Part shown: piece by piece, positions 18,043-27,720 of the stretch
How the letters are laid out: every line of letters starts with the position of its first letter
Position numbering within the stretch: the first letter of the stretch is position 1
Made by a program: the position numbers and the translations under genes
Notes under the pieces: generated by a model
Told to the model about the DNA's origin: nothing
Databases searched by the model: none
What the model saw: only the letters and a program-made list of their open reading frames with translations
Origin: Bacteroidales bacterium UBA5371
GTDB lineage: Bacteria; Bacteroidota; Bacteroidia; Bacteroidales; P3
DNA length: 64,000 bases
Assembly: GCA_002407855.1 (NCBI GenBank)
Contig: DHPF01000007.1
Location: 186,001-250,000 of the forward strand
Reading direction: 5' to 3'

Positions 18043-18931
18043 TGCTGTTGGGTATTATAATATTTAACGATTGTGGATTAACTGAGAATATTAATTCCTT
18101 ATCCATTATCACCGATTCTCCATCAAGGTTCACTAATCTTGAATCGTTATTGATTACTTTAACTTGTTTTGCTTTTGTAGAGGTTACGTACATTGACTTA
18201 TCAAACTGGCGGAAGAATAATAGTTGTGCTGTCCAAGGAAGCATTATCATTGGAACTTTCTTTACTATTATAACTTGTATGAATCCATCATCAACCTTTG
18301 CCGAAGGTGCAATTATGGTATTGAATCCAAACTGATTGGAATTGGCAAAGCAGACAAACAAAGCATTTACTTCTGTTTTTACTCCGTCAATCTCTAATTG
18401 ATAGTTCTGAGTTTCGTAGAAAGGATAATGTTGTAGAATTAATGAGAAATAGCTATTAAATCCTCTTACTTTTGTTTCACGGAACTCTCTTGCTATTAAG
18501 GCATCAAAACCTATTCCTGCAATGGAGGCATATATCTTATTATTAACTTTAATAGTATCTATGGATGCCCTTTTATTTTGGTTTAGAACTTCAATTGCAT
18601 CTTCAATATTGAGCGGAATTTTAAGTGTTCTGGCTAATCCATTTCCACTACCTGCTGGAATAATTCCAAGAGTAACATTTGTGCCTATTAATCCTCTTAC
18701 GCAGTCATTTATTGAGCCATCTCCTCCAACAGAAACAACTATATCTATATTATTCAGTGCTGCTCGAAGGCTAAGTAAGGTCCCATGATGTGCATATTCG
18801 GTGTAGGCTATTTCGTAGTCAAATAAGTTTTTATCTAATACTTTTTCAATGGCTTGTTCAACTAATTTCTGTTTGCCAACTCCTGATATAGGATTTATTA
18901 TAAATAATATTTTATCTTTTTTCATCCTCAA
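17969..18931 (-). CDS. Diacylglycerol kinase-family lipid kinase
   Basis: This soluble lipid kinase of the DagK/YegS type phosphorylates diacylglycerol or a related lipid. The N-terminal NPISGVGK, GGDGSIND near residues 67-74 and GSGNGLARTL near 97-106 are the nucleotide and catalytic motifs. The C-terminal 25 or so residues (after LNIII) read through the start of the sui1 gene in another frame, an overlap of 74 bases, and look like a recent extension through loss of a stop codon. An alternative start is at 18925. The upstream overlap with the sulfatase gene is 14-20 bases. Confidence 0.88.
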   Translation of the reverse strand: MRMKKDKILFIINPISGVGKQKLVEQAIEKVLDKNLFDYEIAYTEYAHHGTLLSLRAALNNIDIVVSVGGDGSINDCVRGLIGTNVTLGIIPAGSGNGLARTLKIPLNIEDAIEVLNQNKRASIDTIKVNNKIYASIAGIGFDALIAREFRETKVRGFNSYFSLILQHYPFYETQNYQLEIDGVKTEVNALFVCFANSNQFGFNTIIAPSAKVDDGFIQVIIVKKVPMIMLPWTAQLLFFRQFDKSMYVTSTKAKQVKVINNDSRLVNLDGESVIMDKELIFSVNPQSLNIIIPNSNVQERKEPNWYSLFNQPLIPLRNQ

Positions 18932-20819
18932 ACAGCATTTTATTTTCTATTAGCCTTGTGTTGTATTCTTGTACTATTGCTTGTGTTTTTAAGATATAAT
19001 TATCTAATAGCGTTTTATTTTTATTTCCTATATCTTCTTTGGTGCTTTGGTCTTTTGGTAAGAAAAACAATTTGGCTCCTATGCCTTGATTATACTTACA
19101 AACATAATCGCCTTGCATTAGAAGGTATTCTCCATTTAAGAGTAATATATAGAATTTCTCCTTTGAATTAAATTGGTTTTGTCCGAAGGCAACAATTGGT
19201 TTGGGATAGTGTAAAAGGTTCATTGCTGTTGGCAATATGTCTGATTGCTGCATTACTTGGTCTATATGTAAACCTTGTTTGAGGCTTGGATGGTAGAATA
19301 TCATTGGAATTCGGAATTGTCCTAATTGGGTCCTATATTTTGGTTCTTGGGTTGCTGCTGAGTGGTCTGCTGTTATTATGAATAAGGTATTTTTAAACCA
19401 AGGTTTAGTTTGAGCCTGTTCAAAGAAACGTTTGAGAGCATAGTCTGTATATCCCACAGTTTCGTGCACTATCATAGTTCCCTTAGGAAAGCGACCCTTG
19501 TGTTTAGAAGGGATAGTGTAGGGATGATGTGAACTAAGAGTAAAGACAACAGAAGTAAAAGGTTGAGTATGTTTATCTAACTCTTTGACCATATATTGAA
19601 GGAATGGCTCATCAAATATTCCCCAATTACCATCATAGTCTTTATCATTATTATATTCTTTTCTGCCATAGTAGTTGTCATATCCAACATTTTTTGAGTA
19701 GCCATCAAATCCCATTGAACCATTATAGCCTCCATGGAAAAAAGAAGTTTGATAGTTATATGGCTTTAACAAAGAGGCAAAAGAAGATAAGTTATTTGAA
19801 CTATATTGTGAGGTTATAAACGATTCGTCTGTTAAGATAGGGAGTGCTGAAAGAATTGCAGGGATTCCGTCAATGCTTCGTTTCCCATTTGCATATCCAT
19901 TAAAAACTATTGACTTTTTGGCTAATGAAGATAAGAAAGGTGCATAACCATTTAGGTATTCTTCCGAGAAACTCTCTAAGATAATAACAACAACATTTGT
20001 TTTGCCAATTTCTAATGGTTCTGTAAATAAGGTATCTGTATTATTATTTTCAGGATAAATAATTGGACCAAAATATGAGTTCATTTTGGTTTTGTCCTTA
20101 AAATATATTACTGGTTCTATACCTTCTTTTCCCCATGTTCTGTAAAGAGTGAATGGAGTATTTAGAACTAATGTGGAGTTTTGGCTGCTTGTGTATAAGT
20201 TAGAATGAATAATACTTAGCGGCCGAAGTTGTATCCCTCCTCTTTGTCCTAAGAAGAATAATCCTCCAAGAACTAAGAACATTAAGCTACTTGTTAAATA
20301 CCATTTCTTATTTGCAACTATGAGTTGTGCAGTATATTTCTTATCAATTTGATGTTTTAATATCCCAAATATTATGTTTAAAACAATAAATAAAACTACT
20401 ATATGCCAATAGTCTCTTGCAAATTGTGGGATAAGTTCTTTAAAATCGCCACCTACTCCAAGATAATTGAAGAAGTCATAGGTTATCCTTTTGTATGTAA
20501 ATTTGTAATAACCTATATCAATACAATTAAGAATTAGTATTAGATTAGTGCCTAATGCATAAAAGAACTCTTTAATTATTCTATAATATTTATATTCTCT
20601 TTGTTTTATTGGTAAAATACTTAGGAAAAGAAAAGGGGAAAGGAAAACAACAGTTGATGAAATACCAAAACGAGTAGCTCCTAAGGCAATAGAAAACATA
20701 TCTTTTACTCCATCAATTGAAAAGATTGAAGGATTAAAGACATACATTGCTATTTGAGTTAATAGCAATAGAAAAAGAGTTAGTAGGAATTTTAATATTA
20801 TAGATATATATTGCTTCAT
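18912..20819 (-). CDS. LTA synthase-like membrane sulfatase/phosphoglycerol transferase
   Basis: This protein of 635 residues has about five membrane segments in the first 190 residues and an extracytoplasmic alkaline-phosphatase-superfamily domain. Motifs include VVVIILESFSEEYL (metal site), GKRSIDGIPAILSALP (candidate nucleophile Ser/Thr region), LSSHHPYTIP and TADHSA. The family transfers phosphoglycerol or phosphoethanolamine to envelope lipids or glycans; the substrate is unknown. It sits in an envelope cluster, 10 bases after a GldB-like gene and overlapping a lipid kinase, which could recycle the diacylglycerol it releases (inference). Confidence 0.85.
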   Translation of the reverse strand: MKQYISIILKFLLTLFLLLLTQIAMYVFNPSIFSIDGVKDMFSIALGATRFGISSTVVFLSPFLFLSILPIKQREYKYYRIIKEFFYALGTNLILILNCIDIGYYKFTYKRITYDFFNYLGVGGDFKELIPQFARDYWHIVVLFIVLNIIFGILKHQIDKKYTAQLIVANKKWYLTSSLMFLVLGGLFFLGQRGGIQLRPLSIIHSNLYTSSQNSTLVLNTPFTLYRTWGKEGIEPVIYFKDKTKMNSYFGPIIYPENNNTDTLFTEPLEIGKTNVVVIILESFSEEYLNGYAPFLSSLAKKSIVFNGYANGKRSIDGIPAILSALPILTDESFITSQYSSNNLSSFASLLKPYNYQTSFFHGGYNGSMGFDGYSKNVGYDNYYGRKEYNNDKDYDGNWGIFDEPFLQYMVKELDKHTQPFTSVVFTLSSHHPYTIPSKHKGRFPKGTMIVHETVGYTDYALKRFFEQAQTKPWFKNTLFIITADHSAATQEPKYRTQLGQFRIPMIFYHPSLKQGLHIDQVMQQSDILPTAMNLLHYPKPIVAFGQNQFNSKEKFYILLLNGEYLLMQGDYVCKYNQGIGAKLFFLPKDQSTKEDIGNKNKTLLDNYILKTQAIVQEYNTRLIENKMLFEDEKR

Positions 20820-20828
20820 CGGTATTTA

Positions 20829-21896
20829 TTAACTCCTTTTTGGTTTATAGGCTGATTTATTCATTATTTCTTTTGAGTCTTTTGTTAGGATGAGCTCTTT
20901 AATTGTTTTTCTGTTTTCTTTCATATACTTCTCAACAATTCTATAACCTATATAGTCTCCAAGTCGTGAAGGAGAGTTATTAATTCCTTTTGTTGTGGGA
21001 GCTTCATTTATTAGGTGCATATATTTTGGTCTGTCCTTTGAATATAATAATCCATTTTGCACAATTAAGCCCCATATATTATATTCATTATCTTCTACCC
21101 ACTTCATTTGTGCTTCATTATAACGAAAGAAAGAATTAAGAGAATAGTCTGGCAATATCTTGGTTAGGACATAAATATACTTACCTCTCTCAATAATTAT
21201 ATCGCATAAGGTTGCCTCTAAACTTTGTTGCATAATAGGAATGTCTGTTGGAGTAATAACGTTTTGCAAATAGAGGTTGAGCATATCAGGAGCAATATAT
21301 GTTGAATCTAACATTTGAATAATGTATTTTGGGAAATGGTTATAGTATTTGTTGTCTTGTAGTGAATTGATGGAGTATAGGTCTATTGCAAAGGTCATAA
21401 AGTCTTTTTGAGCAATAACTCTTTGTGAGTAAGAATAAGAGAACTCTGCTGGACCAAGCATTAAGGAATATATCTTTGGAATTTTAGTTTCAGGAAACTC
21501 CTTCAAAAGAATAGAGAAGGCTTTTGTTATATCATTAGATAGCCAATCTAAATTAGGATAGCGTTTTTTGACTTGTTTATATGCCTCAATCATATTAGGG
21601 TCTGTTGCAAACTGCTCTATCATTGCAAAGTATTCAACATTATCTAATGTTGTGTTGAAAAGAGGTTTATAGTTTTCATAATTAGCTTGAAGATGCGTTT
21701 TTAGATTTTGTTGATTTGAACCAAACAATATGTCTTCAAATCTATTTATCTCCATTCTTATTTCCTTACCTGTTGCGGGTTCAATAATAGTTTTCTTGCC
21801 TCTTTCTTTTTTGCAAGAGGTAAAAAGTATTGAGAAAAGAAATATAGAAATGATAAATGCGAAGGAAATAGTTATTAATATTAGTAGTTTTTTCAT
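20829..21896 (-). CDS. gldB: GldB-like lipoprotein
   Basis: This 355-residue lipoprotein has a lipobox ending at Cys28. Family landmarks are RFEDILFGS, YFAMIEQFATDPNM, and SPSRLGDYIGYRIVEKYMKEN near the C-terminus. GldB was found as a gliding motility protein in flavobacteria, but homologs occur in many non-motile Bacteroidota, and no other gld gene is visible here. A role in envelope assembly is therefore as likely as motility. It is followed after 9 bases by the sulfatase gene. Confidence 0.75.
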   Translation of the reverse strand: MKKLLILITISFAFIISIFLFSILFTSCKKERGKKTIIEPATGKEIRMEINRFEDILFGSNQQNLKTHLQANYENYKPLFNTTLDNVEYFAMIEQFATDPNMIEAYKQVKKRYPNLDWLSNDITKAFSILLKEFPETKIPKIYSLMLGPAEFSYSYSQRVIAQKDFMTFAIDLYSINSLQDNKYYNHFPKYIIQMLDSTYIAPDMLNLYLQNVITPTDIPIMQQSLEATLCDIIIERGKYIYVLTKILPDYSLNSFFRYNEAQMKWVEDNEYNIWGLIVQNGLLYSKDRPKYMHLINEAPTTKGINNSPSRLGDYIGYRIVEKYMKENRKTIKELILTKDSKEIMNKSAYKPKRS

Positions 21897-21929
21897 AGCT
21901 CTAATCTTAAATAATAATTAAAAAGTTAC

Positions 21930-22748
21930 TTACTTGGTAGGTGTAAAATGCCTTTTCTTAAAGTCGTCTGTAAAGTAATTCATTACTTGACTTATCTGCA
22001 ACTTAATTTCAGGAGCTCCATAAGCATAGGCTCTAACATCATATTGTGCATAAGCAAAAACAATATCTAAACTATCAAAGTAAACCATTTGAGACACCTT
22101 AAAGTCTTTTGGAGTTACTACATCAAATAAATTCAAATCGGATATTGTTTGTGCTTTCTCTTGTTTTTTCAACTGGTTTATTAGCATTTCTTTTAGAGTG
22201 AGGTCAGTTTGAGTTGATGGAATAAATATGTCTTCAAAATTCAGCTTTTTCTTTTCAAGAAGATCATAATTCATGTAAAACACCTCTTGATAAGGATGAG
22301 CTCCTGCGGTATAATTATCTTCATGAATTTTATAACTACAAAGATTATCTTTGGCATAAATAAACTTACAATTAAGTTTTGACCATAATTCGTATTGATT
22401 ATCTTCGCTCATAAACCTTTGAACTCCGGGCTCACCAAAAGCATCTGTCTTTTCTGCTATATACTGATTGATAGCTTGGTTTATGGTTGTGGTATCTATG
22501 TTTACATTAAAAATATTTTCAATAATTGTCTTGCGTAAATCTTTAAATAATGTATCGGGAGTGATTTTAGGCAACTGAATATTTATATCAAAACTATAAC
22601 TTGCATATTTAGGATTATTCAGGTAATGTTTTACTTGTGTTACCTTTATATCTTCGTATTCTATCTTGCTTGAAAGACTCTTGTCCGACTTTTTGCACCC
22701 AAAAAAAAGAAATAGTGCACAAACCAATAATAACGTTTTAATCTTCAT
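21930..22748 (-). CDS. DUF3298-type lipoprotein (RsiV-like fold)
   Basis: This 272-residue lipoprotein has its lipobox cysteine at position 18. The central YTAGAHPYQEVFYMNYDLLE and the following FEDIFIP are the marks of the DUF3298/DUF4163 fold, also seen in the lysozyme-binding anti-sigma factor RsiV. No sigma-factor gene is nearby, so a regulatory role is not supported. The C-terminal part is typical for the domain. It lies between lptC and the GldB-like gene in an envelope cluster. Confidence 0.75.
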   Translation of the reverse strand: MKIKTLLLVCALFLFFGCKKSDKSLSSKIEYEDIKVTQVKHYLNNPKYASYSFDINIQLPKITPDTLFKDLRKTIIENIFNVNIDTTTINQAINQYIAEKTDAFGEPGVQRFMSEDNQYELWSKLNCKFIYAKDNLCSYKIHEDNYTAGAHPYQEVFYMNYDLLEKKKLNFEDIFIPSTQTDLTLKEMLINQLKKQEKAQTISDLNLFDVVTPKDFKVSQMVYFDSLDIVFAYAQYDVRAYAYGAPEIKLQISQVMNYFTDDFKKRHFTPTK

Positions 22749-22772
22749 ACTGTATATTATGTTTTATTTTAA

Positions 22773-23333
22773 TTACTCTTCATCAGAAACAAATTGTGTT
22801 CCTCTTGGATTTCTAATCTTCAAACTATCCATCTGCTCATTGCTCTGAAACCCATCTCCATAAGCAATACCTGATGCACTTTGACGCCTTACTGGCTTAT
22901 CAGAACTTATTGTTTTTTGAGTCCTGTCCCAAACTAATTCTTGACAATAAAGTGTATCTTGGTTGTTATAATTAATTATTTCAATGCTATCTCTTAAATA
23001 AACATAGTTACTTTTATTGTAATTAATAGCATAATTAGCTGTTAAAAACGATTTTACTGTTAAATCATTATTATAAAACCACACCTTTACTCCATTAGGA
23101 AATATCATTTTCGCACTATCTCCATCGTAATTATAAACTAATGGAGTTTCTATCCTTACTTCAACTTGCCCATTCTGACTCCTATAAATATCTGCATATT
23201 TTAATATTTGCGTAGGCTTACCAATTATTCCCTTCTTTCCAGATGGACTTTTACCTGTGCAGCCGACTAAGAACAAAATCATCAATAAGCTTATTATTAT
23301 GCATTTAGTAAATATTCTTCTGATATTATTCAT
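22773..23333 (-). CDS. lptC: LPS export system protein LptC
   Basis: This 186-residue membrane-anchored protein has a lipobox-like cysteine at position 25. The body consists of short beta strands (ADIYRSQNGQVEVRIETPLV, MIFPNGVKVWFYN, LTANYAINYN, LYCQELVWDR) that build the LptC beta-jellyroll. LptC passes lipopolysaccharide from LptBFG to LptA. It follows the TPR gene in the same direction, with repeat array C and a hairpin in between. Confidence 0.82.
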   Translation of the reverse strand: MNNIRRIFTKCIIISLLMILFLVGCTGKSPSGKKGIIGKPTQILKYADIYRSQNGQVEVRIETPLVYNYDGDSAKMIFPNGVKVWFYNNDLTVKSFLTANYAINYNKSNYVYLRDSIEIINYNNQDTLYCQELVWDRTQKTISSDKPVRRQSASGIAYGDGFQSNEQMDSLKIRNPRGTQFVSDEE

Positions 23334-23390
23334 TTCTATAAGTTCAAATTATAATGCAATCTTAACAAGGCTTTATTTCTTTTTTTATCT

Positions 23391-23465
23391 CTTAATACTT
23401 GTCTAATAGAACTTGATTCTAAATTTTCAGAATTTGATTCTAAATTCCTATAATCAAGTTTTAAA
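23391..23465 (-). repeat. 21-base intergenic repeat array C (3-4 units)
   Basis: TTGATT cores start at 23413 and 23434, with a degenerate unit 21 bases earlier at 23392. An inverted copy (AATCAAG) follows at 23452. The array lies between the TPR gene and lptC. The minus-strand frame through the units is open for 48 codons, ending five bases before the lptC ATG, but has no ATG. Confidence 0.75.
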
Positions 23466-23467
23466 CT

Positions 23468-23504
23468 AATAATGGCATTACCCTATTGGTTTAATGCCAT
23501 TATT
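23468..23504 (-). terminator. Hairpin downstream of the TPR gene
   Basis: A perfect 13-base-pair stem (23468-23480 with 23492-23504) with an 11-base loop lies 22 bases past the stop codon of the TPR gene. The T tract expected on the minus strand is weak, so termination may be partial and lptC could still be read through. Confidence 0.5.
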
Positions 23505-23526
23505 AAAAAATTAAAAATAAGTCAAA

Positions 23527-24861
23527 TTATCTTAATCTTACTGTTGTTGTTTCTCCTATCCAACATCCAACAGTGTATGATTGTCCATTAGTTATTTCAT
23601 AGAAGAAAGCATTATCGGTTGTTGGCCATTGACCTACTGCCGAACGCATCAAAGCATCACATTTATCAGCAATTGAAGGGTCTAATGCTTTTGCTCTTGC
23701 TGCCTTATCGTAAGCTGCCCAAGCTGCTCCTCTAATTTTTCCTTCATGAGTTGCACAAGCTGCTGCTGAACTAAGATACATTGAAGCAACAAAATACAAA
23801 CATTCTCCTTCTTTGGATTTATCATAGTTAGAAACTTGATAGAATGCTGAACGAGCTGCTGCATATTGGTCGGAGGCCATAAGTGTTTGAGCCCAAAAAT
23901 AACAAGCCTTAGCTTTTGAGTCATTGTCTTCTGCCTTGTCTAAGGATTCTTTAAAGTAGTTCGCTGCTGCTCTATTTTCTCCCTTAACTGCGAGCATTTG
24001 TCCCATCATAAAAGCAGAGCGTGAGTTTGGTTCAAGTTTATGTAAACTTTCAGTTGCTTTAAAGAAAAGGTCAGATTTGGTACAACCTTTTCTTTCAAGA
24101 TTTGTAGTAATCTTTCTAAGAAGGTCTATATTACTGGATTCTTTATCATATTTTGGTTGATAAATTGAAACTATTTTATCGCAAGATGCAAATGGTTCAA
24201 TTATTTGCTCTGTTGCTGCGATATACTCTTTTATCTTTGCTTCTGCTTTTTCATCTTGGCTTTCCTTAGCTTGTTTAAGCGAAGCATCTAATGCATCAGC
24301 TGCAAAATCATAAGCGTCAAATAGTGGAGTCATTTGCTCTTCATTAGCTTTAATTGAATGAAGATAATCAAAACATGCTTTCAAATAAAGAGGCTTGTAT
24401 TGGTCATCAAGGTCTATTCCATTTACTCCACTTTTTTCTGCTGCTTCTTTATAAAAATTATATGCTCTTTCTTTTTCATTTGGTCTCAAATCTGATATAT
24501 CTTTTGCCTTACGTGCAATATTGTTTGCTTCTTGACCAAAAGCCTCAGTTCTTTTATCGTAAAGAGCCATCAATTCATCTAAATACTTATCTTGCTCTTG
24601 TACTGTTTTGGCTTGAACAAAAAGGTTCTTTAAGATAACTGCTCCACGAATATAAAGGTTTACATGGTTTTTTGGACAAGCTGCTACTGCATGCTTCCAA
24701 GGTTCATAAGCATCCTTATAATTCTTCTGATTATAGAATTCTTGATACAAAGAATTATTCATAATACAATCCACACTGTCTTTTGGAGTATTACCATACT
24801 TTTGTGCATAACCTGTTGTTACAATAGTAAACAACATTAGTAGTGATACAATCTTTTTCAT
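23527..24861 (-). CDS. Secreted tetratricopeptide-repeat protein
   Basis: This 444-residue protein has a signal peptide ending at GYAQ (residue 19). It is almost wholly helical, with TPR-like pairs such as YQEFYNQKNYKDAYEPWKHA near the start and NSRSAFMMGQMLAVKGENRAA, then AKACYFWAQTLMASDQYAA, in the second half. It probably scaffolds protein contacts in the periplasm or at the outer membrane. It is 39 bases after an outer-membrane protein gene in the coaX-lptC cluster. Confidence 0.82.
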   Translation of the reverse strand: MKKIVSLLMLFTIVTTGYAQKYGNTPKDSVDCIMNNSLYQEFYNQKNYKDAYEPWKHAVAACPKNHVNLYIRGAVILKNLFVQAKTVQEQDKYLDELMALYDKRTEAFGQEANNIARKAKDISDLRPNEKERAYNFYKEAAEKSGVNGIDLDDQYKPLYLKACFDYLHSIKANEEQMTPLFDAYDFAADALDASLKQAKESQDEKAEAKIKEYIAATEQIIEPFASCDKIVSIYQPKYDKESSNIDLLRKITTNLERKGCTKSDLFFKATESLHKLEPNSRSAFMMGQMLAVKGENRAAANYFKESLDKAEDNDSKAKACYFWAQTLMASDQYAAARSAFYQVSNYDKSKEGECLYFVASMYLSSAAACATHEGKIRGAAWAAYDKAARAKALDPSIADKCDALMRSAVGQWPTTDNAFFYEITNGQSYTVGCWIGETTTVRLR

Positions 24862-24900
24862 TTTTATTATTTTTCTATTTTAAAGTTATTATATTATTTC

Positions 24901-26187
24901 TTATTGATATTTACGTTTAAAGAACCATACATCTTTTGCTGAGAACGACAATCCTAATCTAAAATAGTCTTCATTAATTAGATTATTATTTGTTGTTCCT
25001 CTTTTTAAGTATTCAAAGCTTAAATTTATAATAGTATTTGATTTCTTTATTGGAAGACCTATTCCTAAGCTAACTCCTAATTGTTGTATTCTGGTATTGT
25101 TTAATTCCAACATTCCATTATCAAAAGAAAATCCAAAACGATAGATTGACTTTTGGAAATAATTACCATACTCATCAGGCTTCCATTCTCCTCCAAATGA
25201 AATCTTTAAATTATCAACCAAATTAGTATTTATATAATCAGATTGGAATTTAAAGTTAGACCAGTTTGTATATTTACCATCTATTCCAACAAAAAACTTA
25301 TTGGGTCTTTCATAAGAAACACCTCCTCCAATTGTTGAAGGGTATTTAATTTCTCCTTCTGAATTCTCTTTAAATATAGAGTCTTGTAAATATTCTAATC
25401 CTGCTCTTGTGGTAAATGTGTAGCGAGATAAAATATTGTCTGTTGGAAAGGATGAAGGAAGGTCGTAAACAACCCCTATCCCAATCCTATCTCCATTGTT
25501 AAGAGGTTGGAAATATTGAACTCCTAAATTGAAATTAAATGCTCTAATATGGTAATTGTTTTCTACTCTTGAAGAGTACATGTATGCTGAATCAGGGAAC
25601 GAAACTGTTGATGATTTATAATAGTTTCCAAAGATGTATTCAAAATTTGCACCTATTGATAAGTTTTTGATTGGAACATAAGCAAGCCCAAGAGCAATTT
25701 TATTTATTCCTCCATCTGCTAAATAACTTTCTCTATATTTTCCTATTGTTGAAATAGAATCTTTACTGGTATTGAAATTAATTGACGACATAGGCATAAG
25801 TCCAAATGCGACCTTAAATTTATGTCCAATAGGGAAAGCTAATAATATGTGTGAAAGGTTTGTATTATTGCCTCTTGAACTATACGTTTTATTTGAGAGA
25901 TTAACCCATTCTGAATAAAATCCTATATCAAATACCAATGAAGCTGTATCTACTCCTGCATAAGAGGCAGGATTCATATAATTTACAGAGTTATTCCTTT
26001 GATATGTATAACCTAATCCTCCCATTGCGTTTTGTATGGCATTATTAAATAGGTTATCAGTATTCCCTATTCCATACCTTGAATAAGGAGAGCTAATTGA
26101 AGTTTGAGCTTCAGAAAAATTAGGTAATGTTGTAATGATTACAACTAAAATCACCAAAGACTTAATTCTTTTTATCATTAGTTTCAA
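24901..26187 (-). CDS. Outer-membrane beta-barrel protein (FadL/OmpP1-like)
   Basis: The protein has a signal peptide ending near residue 28 (SEAQ) and then SSPYSRYGIGNTDN, a common opening of a Bacteroidota outer-membrane family. The remaining sequence alternates hydrophobic and polar residues in strands (for example LGLAYVPIKNLSIGANFEYI), with the GIGLPIKKSNTIINLSFEYL region and a terminal aromatic strand. It resembles FadL-like channels or related barrels. The start overlaps coaX by 26 bases; a downstream ATG at 26178 is an alternative. Confidence 0.78.
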   Translation of the reverse strand: MKLMIKRIKSLVILVVIITTLPNFSEAQTSISSPYSRYGIGNTDNLFNNAIQNAMGGLGYTYQRNNSVNYMNPASYAGVDTASLVFDIGFYSEWVNLSNKTYSSRGNNTNLSHILLAFPIGHKFKVAFGLMPMSSINFNTSKDSISTIGKYRESYLADGGINKIALGLAYVPIKNLSIGANFEYIFGNYYKSSTVSFPDSAYMYSSRVENNYHIRAFNFNLGVQYFQPLNNGDRIGIGVVYDLPSSFPTDNILSRYTFTTRAGLEYLQDSIFKENSEGEIKYPSTIGGGVSYERPNKFFVGIDGKYTNWSNFKFQSDYINTNLVDNLKISFGGEWKPDEYGNYFQKSIYRFGFSFDNGMLELNNTRIQQLGVSLGIGLPIKKSNTIINLSFEYLKRGTTNNNLINEDYFRLGLSFSAKDVWFFKRKYQ

Positions 26188-26905
26188 GTATAATATTTAA
26201 CCCATAAAGAACCAAATGTTCTTTAATTTGTGTATTTTCTTTAAAATAGTTTTGAAGGATTTTTGCATCTCCTCCTGTAAATATAATTTTTAAACCAGAG
26301 TATCTATTAGTATAATAATCTATAAAGCCTTTCAGTTCCATAACCGTTCCATTTAAAACCCCTGAACAAATTGAACTTTTAGTATCATATCCAATAATAT
26401 CTTTATTATTACATTTATCATCTATTAACGGCAAAGATTGCGTAAAAGTATGTAAGGCATTATATTTCATATTTATTCCCAAACTAATTGAACCTCCTAA
26501 ATAGTTCTTATCTTTATCAATAAAATCAATTGTTATACAAGTTCCTGCGTCAATAACTAAGCAGTTATTATTAGGGAACAAATTGTATGCCGCAACAACT
26601 GCTGCTAACCTATCTTTACCCAAAGTTTTTGGAGATTTATACTGATTATTTATTGGAAGGATTAGCTCGTTACTCATTTCAATAAAGAAATAGCTGCTCT
26701 TCAAAAAATCTTTTATCTCATCTTTCTTCTTAACAATAAATCCAACTGAAGAATAAATAACCTTTGAGATTAGAGGATAATTAGAAATTATCTTTTTAAT
26801 ATCCAAAATACAAATATCATTGTAAGAATCCATAAATAACATATTATGTTTTTCAAAGACAGCAACCTTTGTTCTTGTATTTCCAATATCAATAGTCAAT
26901 CTCAT
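26162..26905 (-). CDS. coaX: Type III pantothenate kinase
   Basis: CoaX phosphorylates pantothenate in the first step of coenzyme A synthesis. It is a 247-residue member of the ASKHA fold: DIGNTRTK at 6-13 (phosphate 1), GKDR at 96-99 and DAGTC at 119-123, plus FTGGDA near residue 209-214. Type III enzymes need a monovalent cation and are not inhibited by CoA. It heads a cluster of envelope genes, an arrangement I associate with Bacteroidota. Confidence 0.93.
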   Translation of the reverse strand: MRLTIDIGNTRTKVAVFEKHNMLFMDSYNDICILDIKKIISNYPLISKVIYSSVGFIVKKKDEIKDFLKSSYFFIEMSNELILPINNQYKSPKTLGKDRLAAVVAAYNLFPNNNCLVIDAGTCITIDFIDKDKNYLGGSISLGINMKYNALHTFTQSLPLIDDKCNNKDIIGYDTKSSICSGVLNGTVMELKGFIDYYTNRYSGLKIIFTGGDAKILQNYFKENTQIKEHLVLYGLNIILETNDKKN

Positions 26906-26911
26906 ATATTC

Positions 26912-27661
26912 TTACTCTTGTTCTTGTTCTATCTCCTCTATCTTTGTCTCTTTATTTTCTTTATTTTCTTCTGATATATTACTTCGTTTAATATCTTCTA
27001 AAGAAAAATTGTATCTGGAATTTAGTTCTGAGAATGATTTCTCCTTAACGTAATCTTCTCTATCCATCCAACAATTATCTATATTTAAAGGATTATGTTC
27101 TCCATCAAATATCTCATAAGTTTTTTTAATTACTTCTCCTGATTCATCAAAAAAATACTCAGAGAGTTCAAAAGCCACTGCAGCACATGCGGAATTAAAA
27201 GTACTATAATGACGTATAAACATCCTTGTTAAGCCATTTTCGTCAAAAATCCTTTCATAAATATAGTCCCATGCTTGATTTTCATTCAAAATCATCTCTC
27301 TTACATACATAATTATATCTGTATTTGGATGAAAAATTAAATCAAACTTTCTATCTAATTCTATTAAAGAACCTGTTTCTATTAATGGAACTACTTTATT
27401 ATCGCCCTTTAATACACATAAATTATAGACCAAACTATCCTTATCTCTTAATATATTAACATAGCTCAACATATCTTCTGTAATATTTATATAAGATTTC
27501 AAAGACTCATTTTGAAGTTCTATAATTAAAGATTCCTCATCTATATAATTTTCTGTATTTATTTCTTCATTTAAAGAGCCTACCGTATCAATTTCTTGAG
27601 AGAACACATTAAACGAAATAAATAATAATATAAGTAAAGAGGTGTTTTTAATAAAATTCAT
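26912..27661 (-). CDS. Secreted protein of unknown function with acidic tail
   Basis: I do not recognise this 249-residue protein. Residues 1-22 form a signal peptide ending FSQ. The mature N-terminus is rich in Glu and Asn, the middle (about 95-190) contains aromatic segments such as AWDYIYERIFDENGLTRMF and a NSACAAVAFELSEYFFDESG segment, and the C-terminal 25 residues are almost all Glu, Lys and Asn. It is followed after 6 bases by coaX. Lipidation is not predicted. Confidence 0.6.
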   Translation of the reverse strand: MNFIKNTSLLILLFISFNVFSQEIDTVGSLNEEINTENYIDEESLIIELQNESLKSYINITEDMLSYVNILRDKDSLVYNLCVLKGDNKVVPLIETGSLIELDRKFDLIFHPNTDIIMYVREMILNENQAWDYIYERIFDENGLTRMFIRHYSTFNSACAAVAFELSEYFFDESGEVIKKTYEIFDGEHNPLNIDNCWMDREDYVKEKSFSELNSRYNFSLEDIKRSNISEENKENKETKIEEIEQEQE

Positions 27662-27720
27662 TAGAATAACTCAGATTTTATAAAGTAATATTCTTAGAGA
27701 ATAGTTTAATATTACACATA

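Noticed and set aside
17949..18335. 128-codon plus-strand open frame antisense to the lipid kinase
   Set aside because: It is a shadow of two well-supported minus-strand genes and has no start signals.
20829..21896. Gliding motility locus
   Set aside because: Only a GldB-like gene is present; no gldA, gldC-N or spr genes are in the window, and GldB homologs occur in non-gliding species.
21930..22748. Anti-sigma factor role for the DUF3298 lipoprotein
   Set aside because: The fold resembles RsiV but there is no sigma-factor gene nearby and the protein is a lipoprotein rather than a transmembrane anti-sigma factor.
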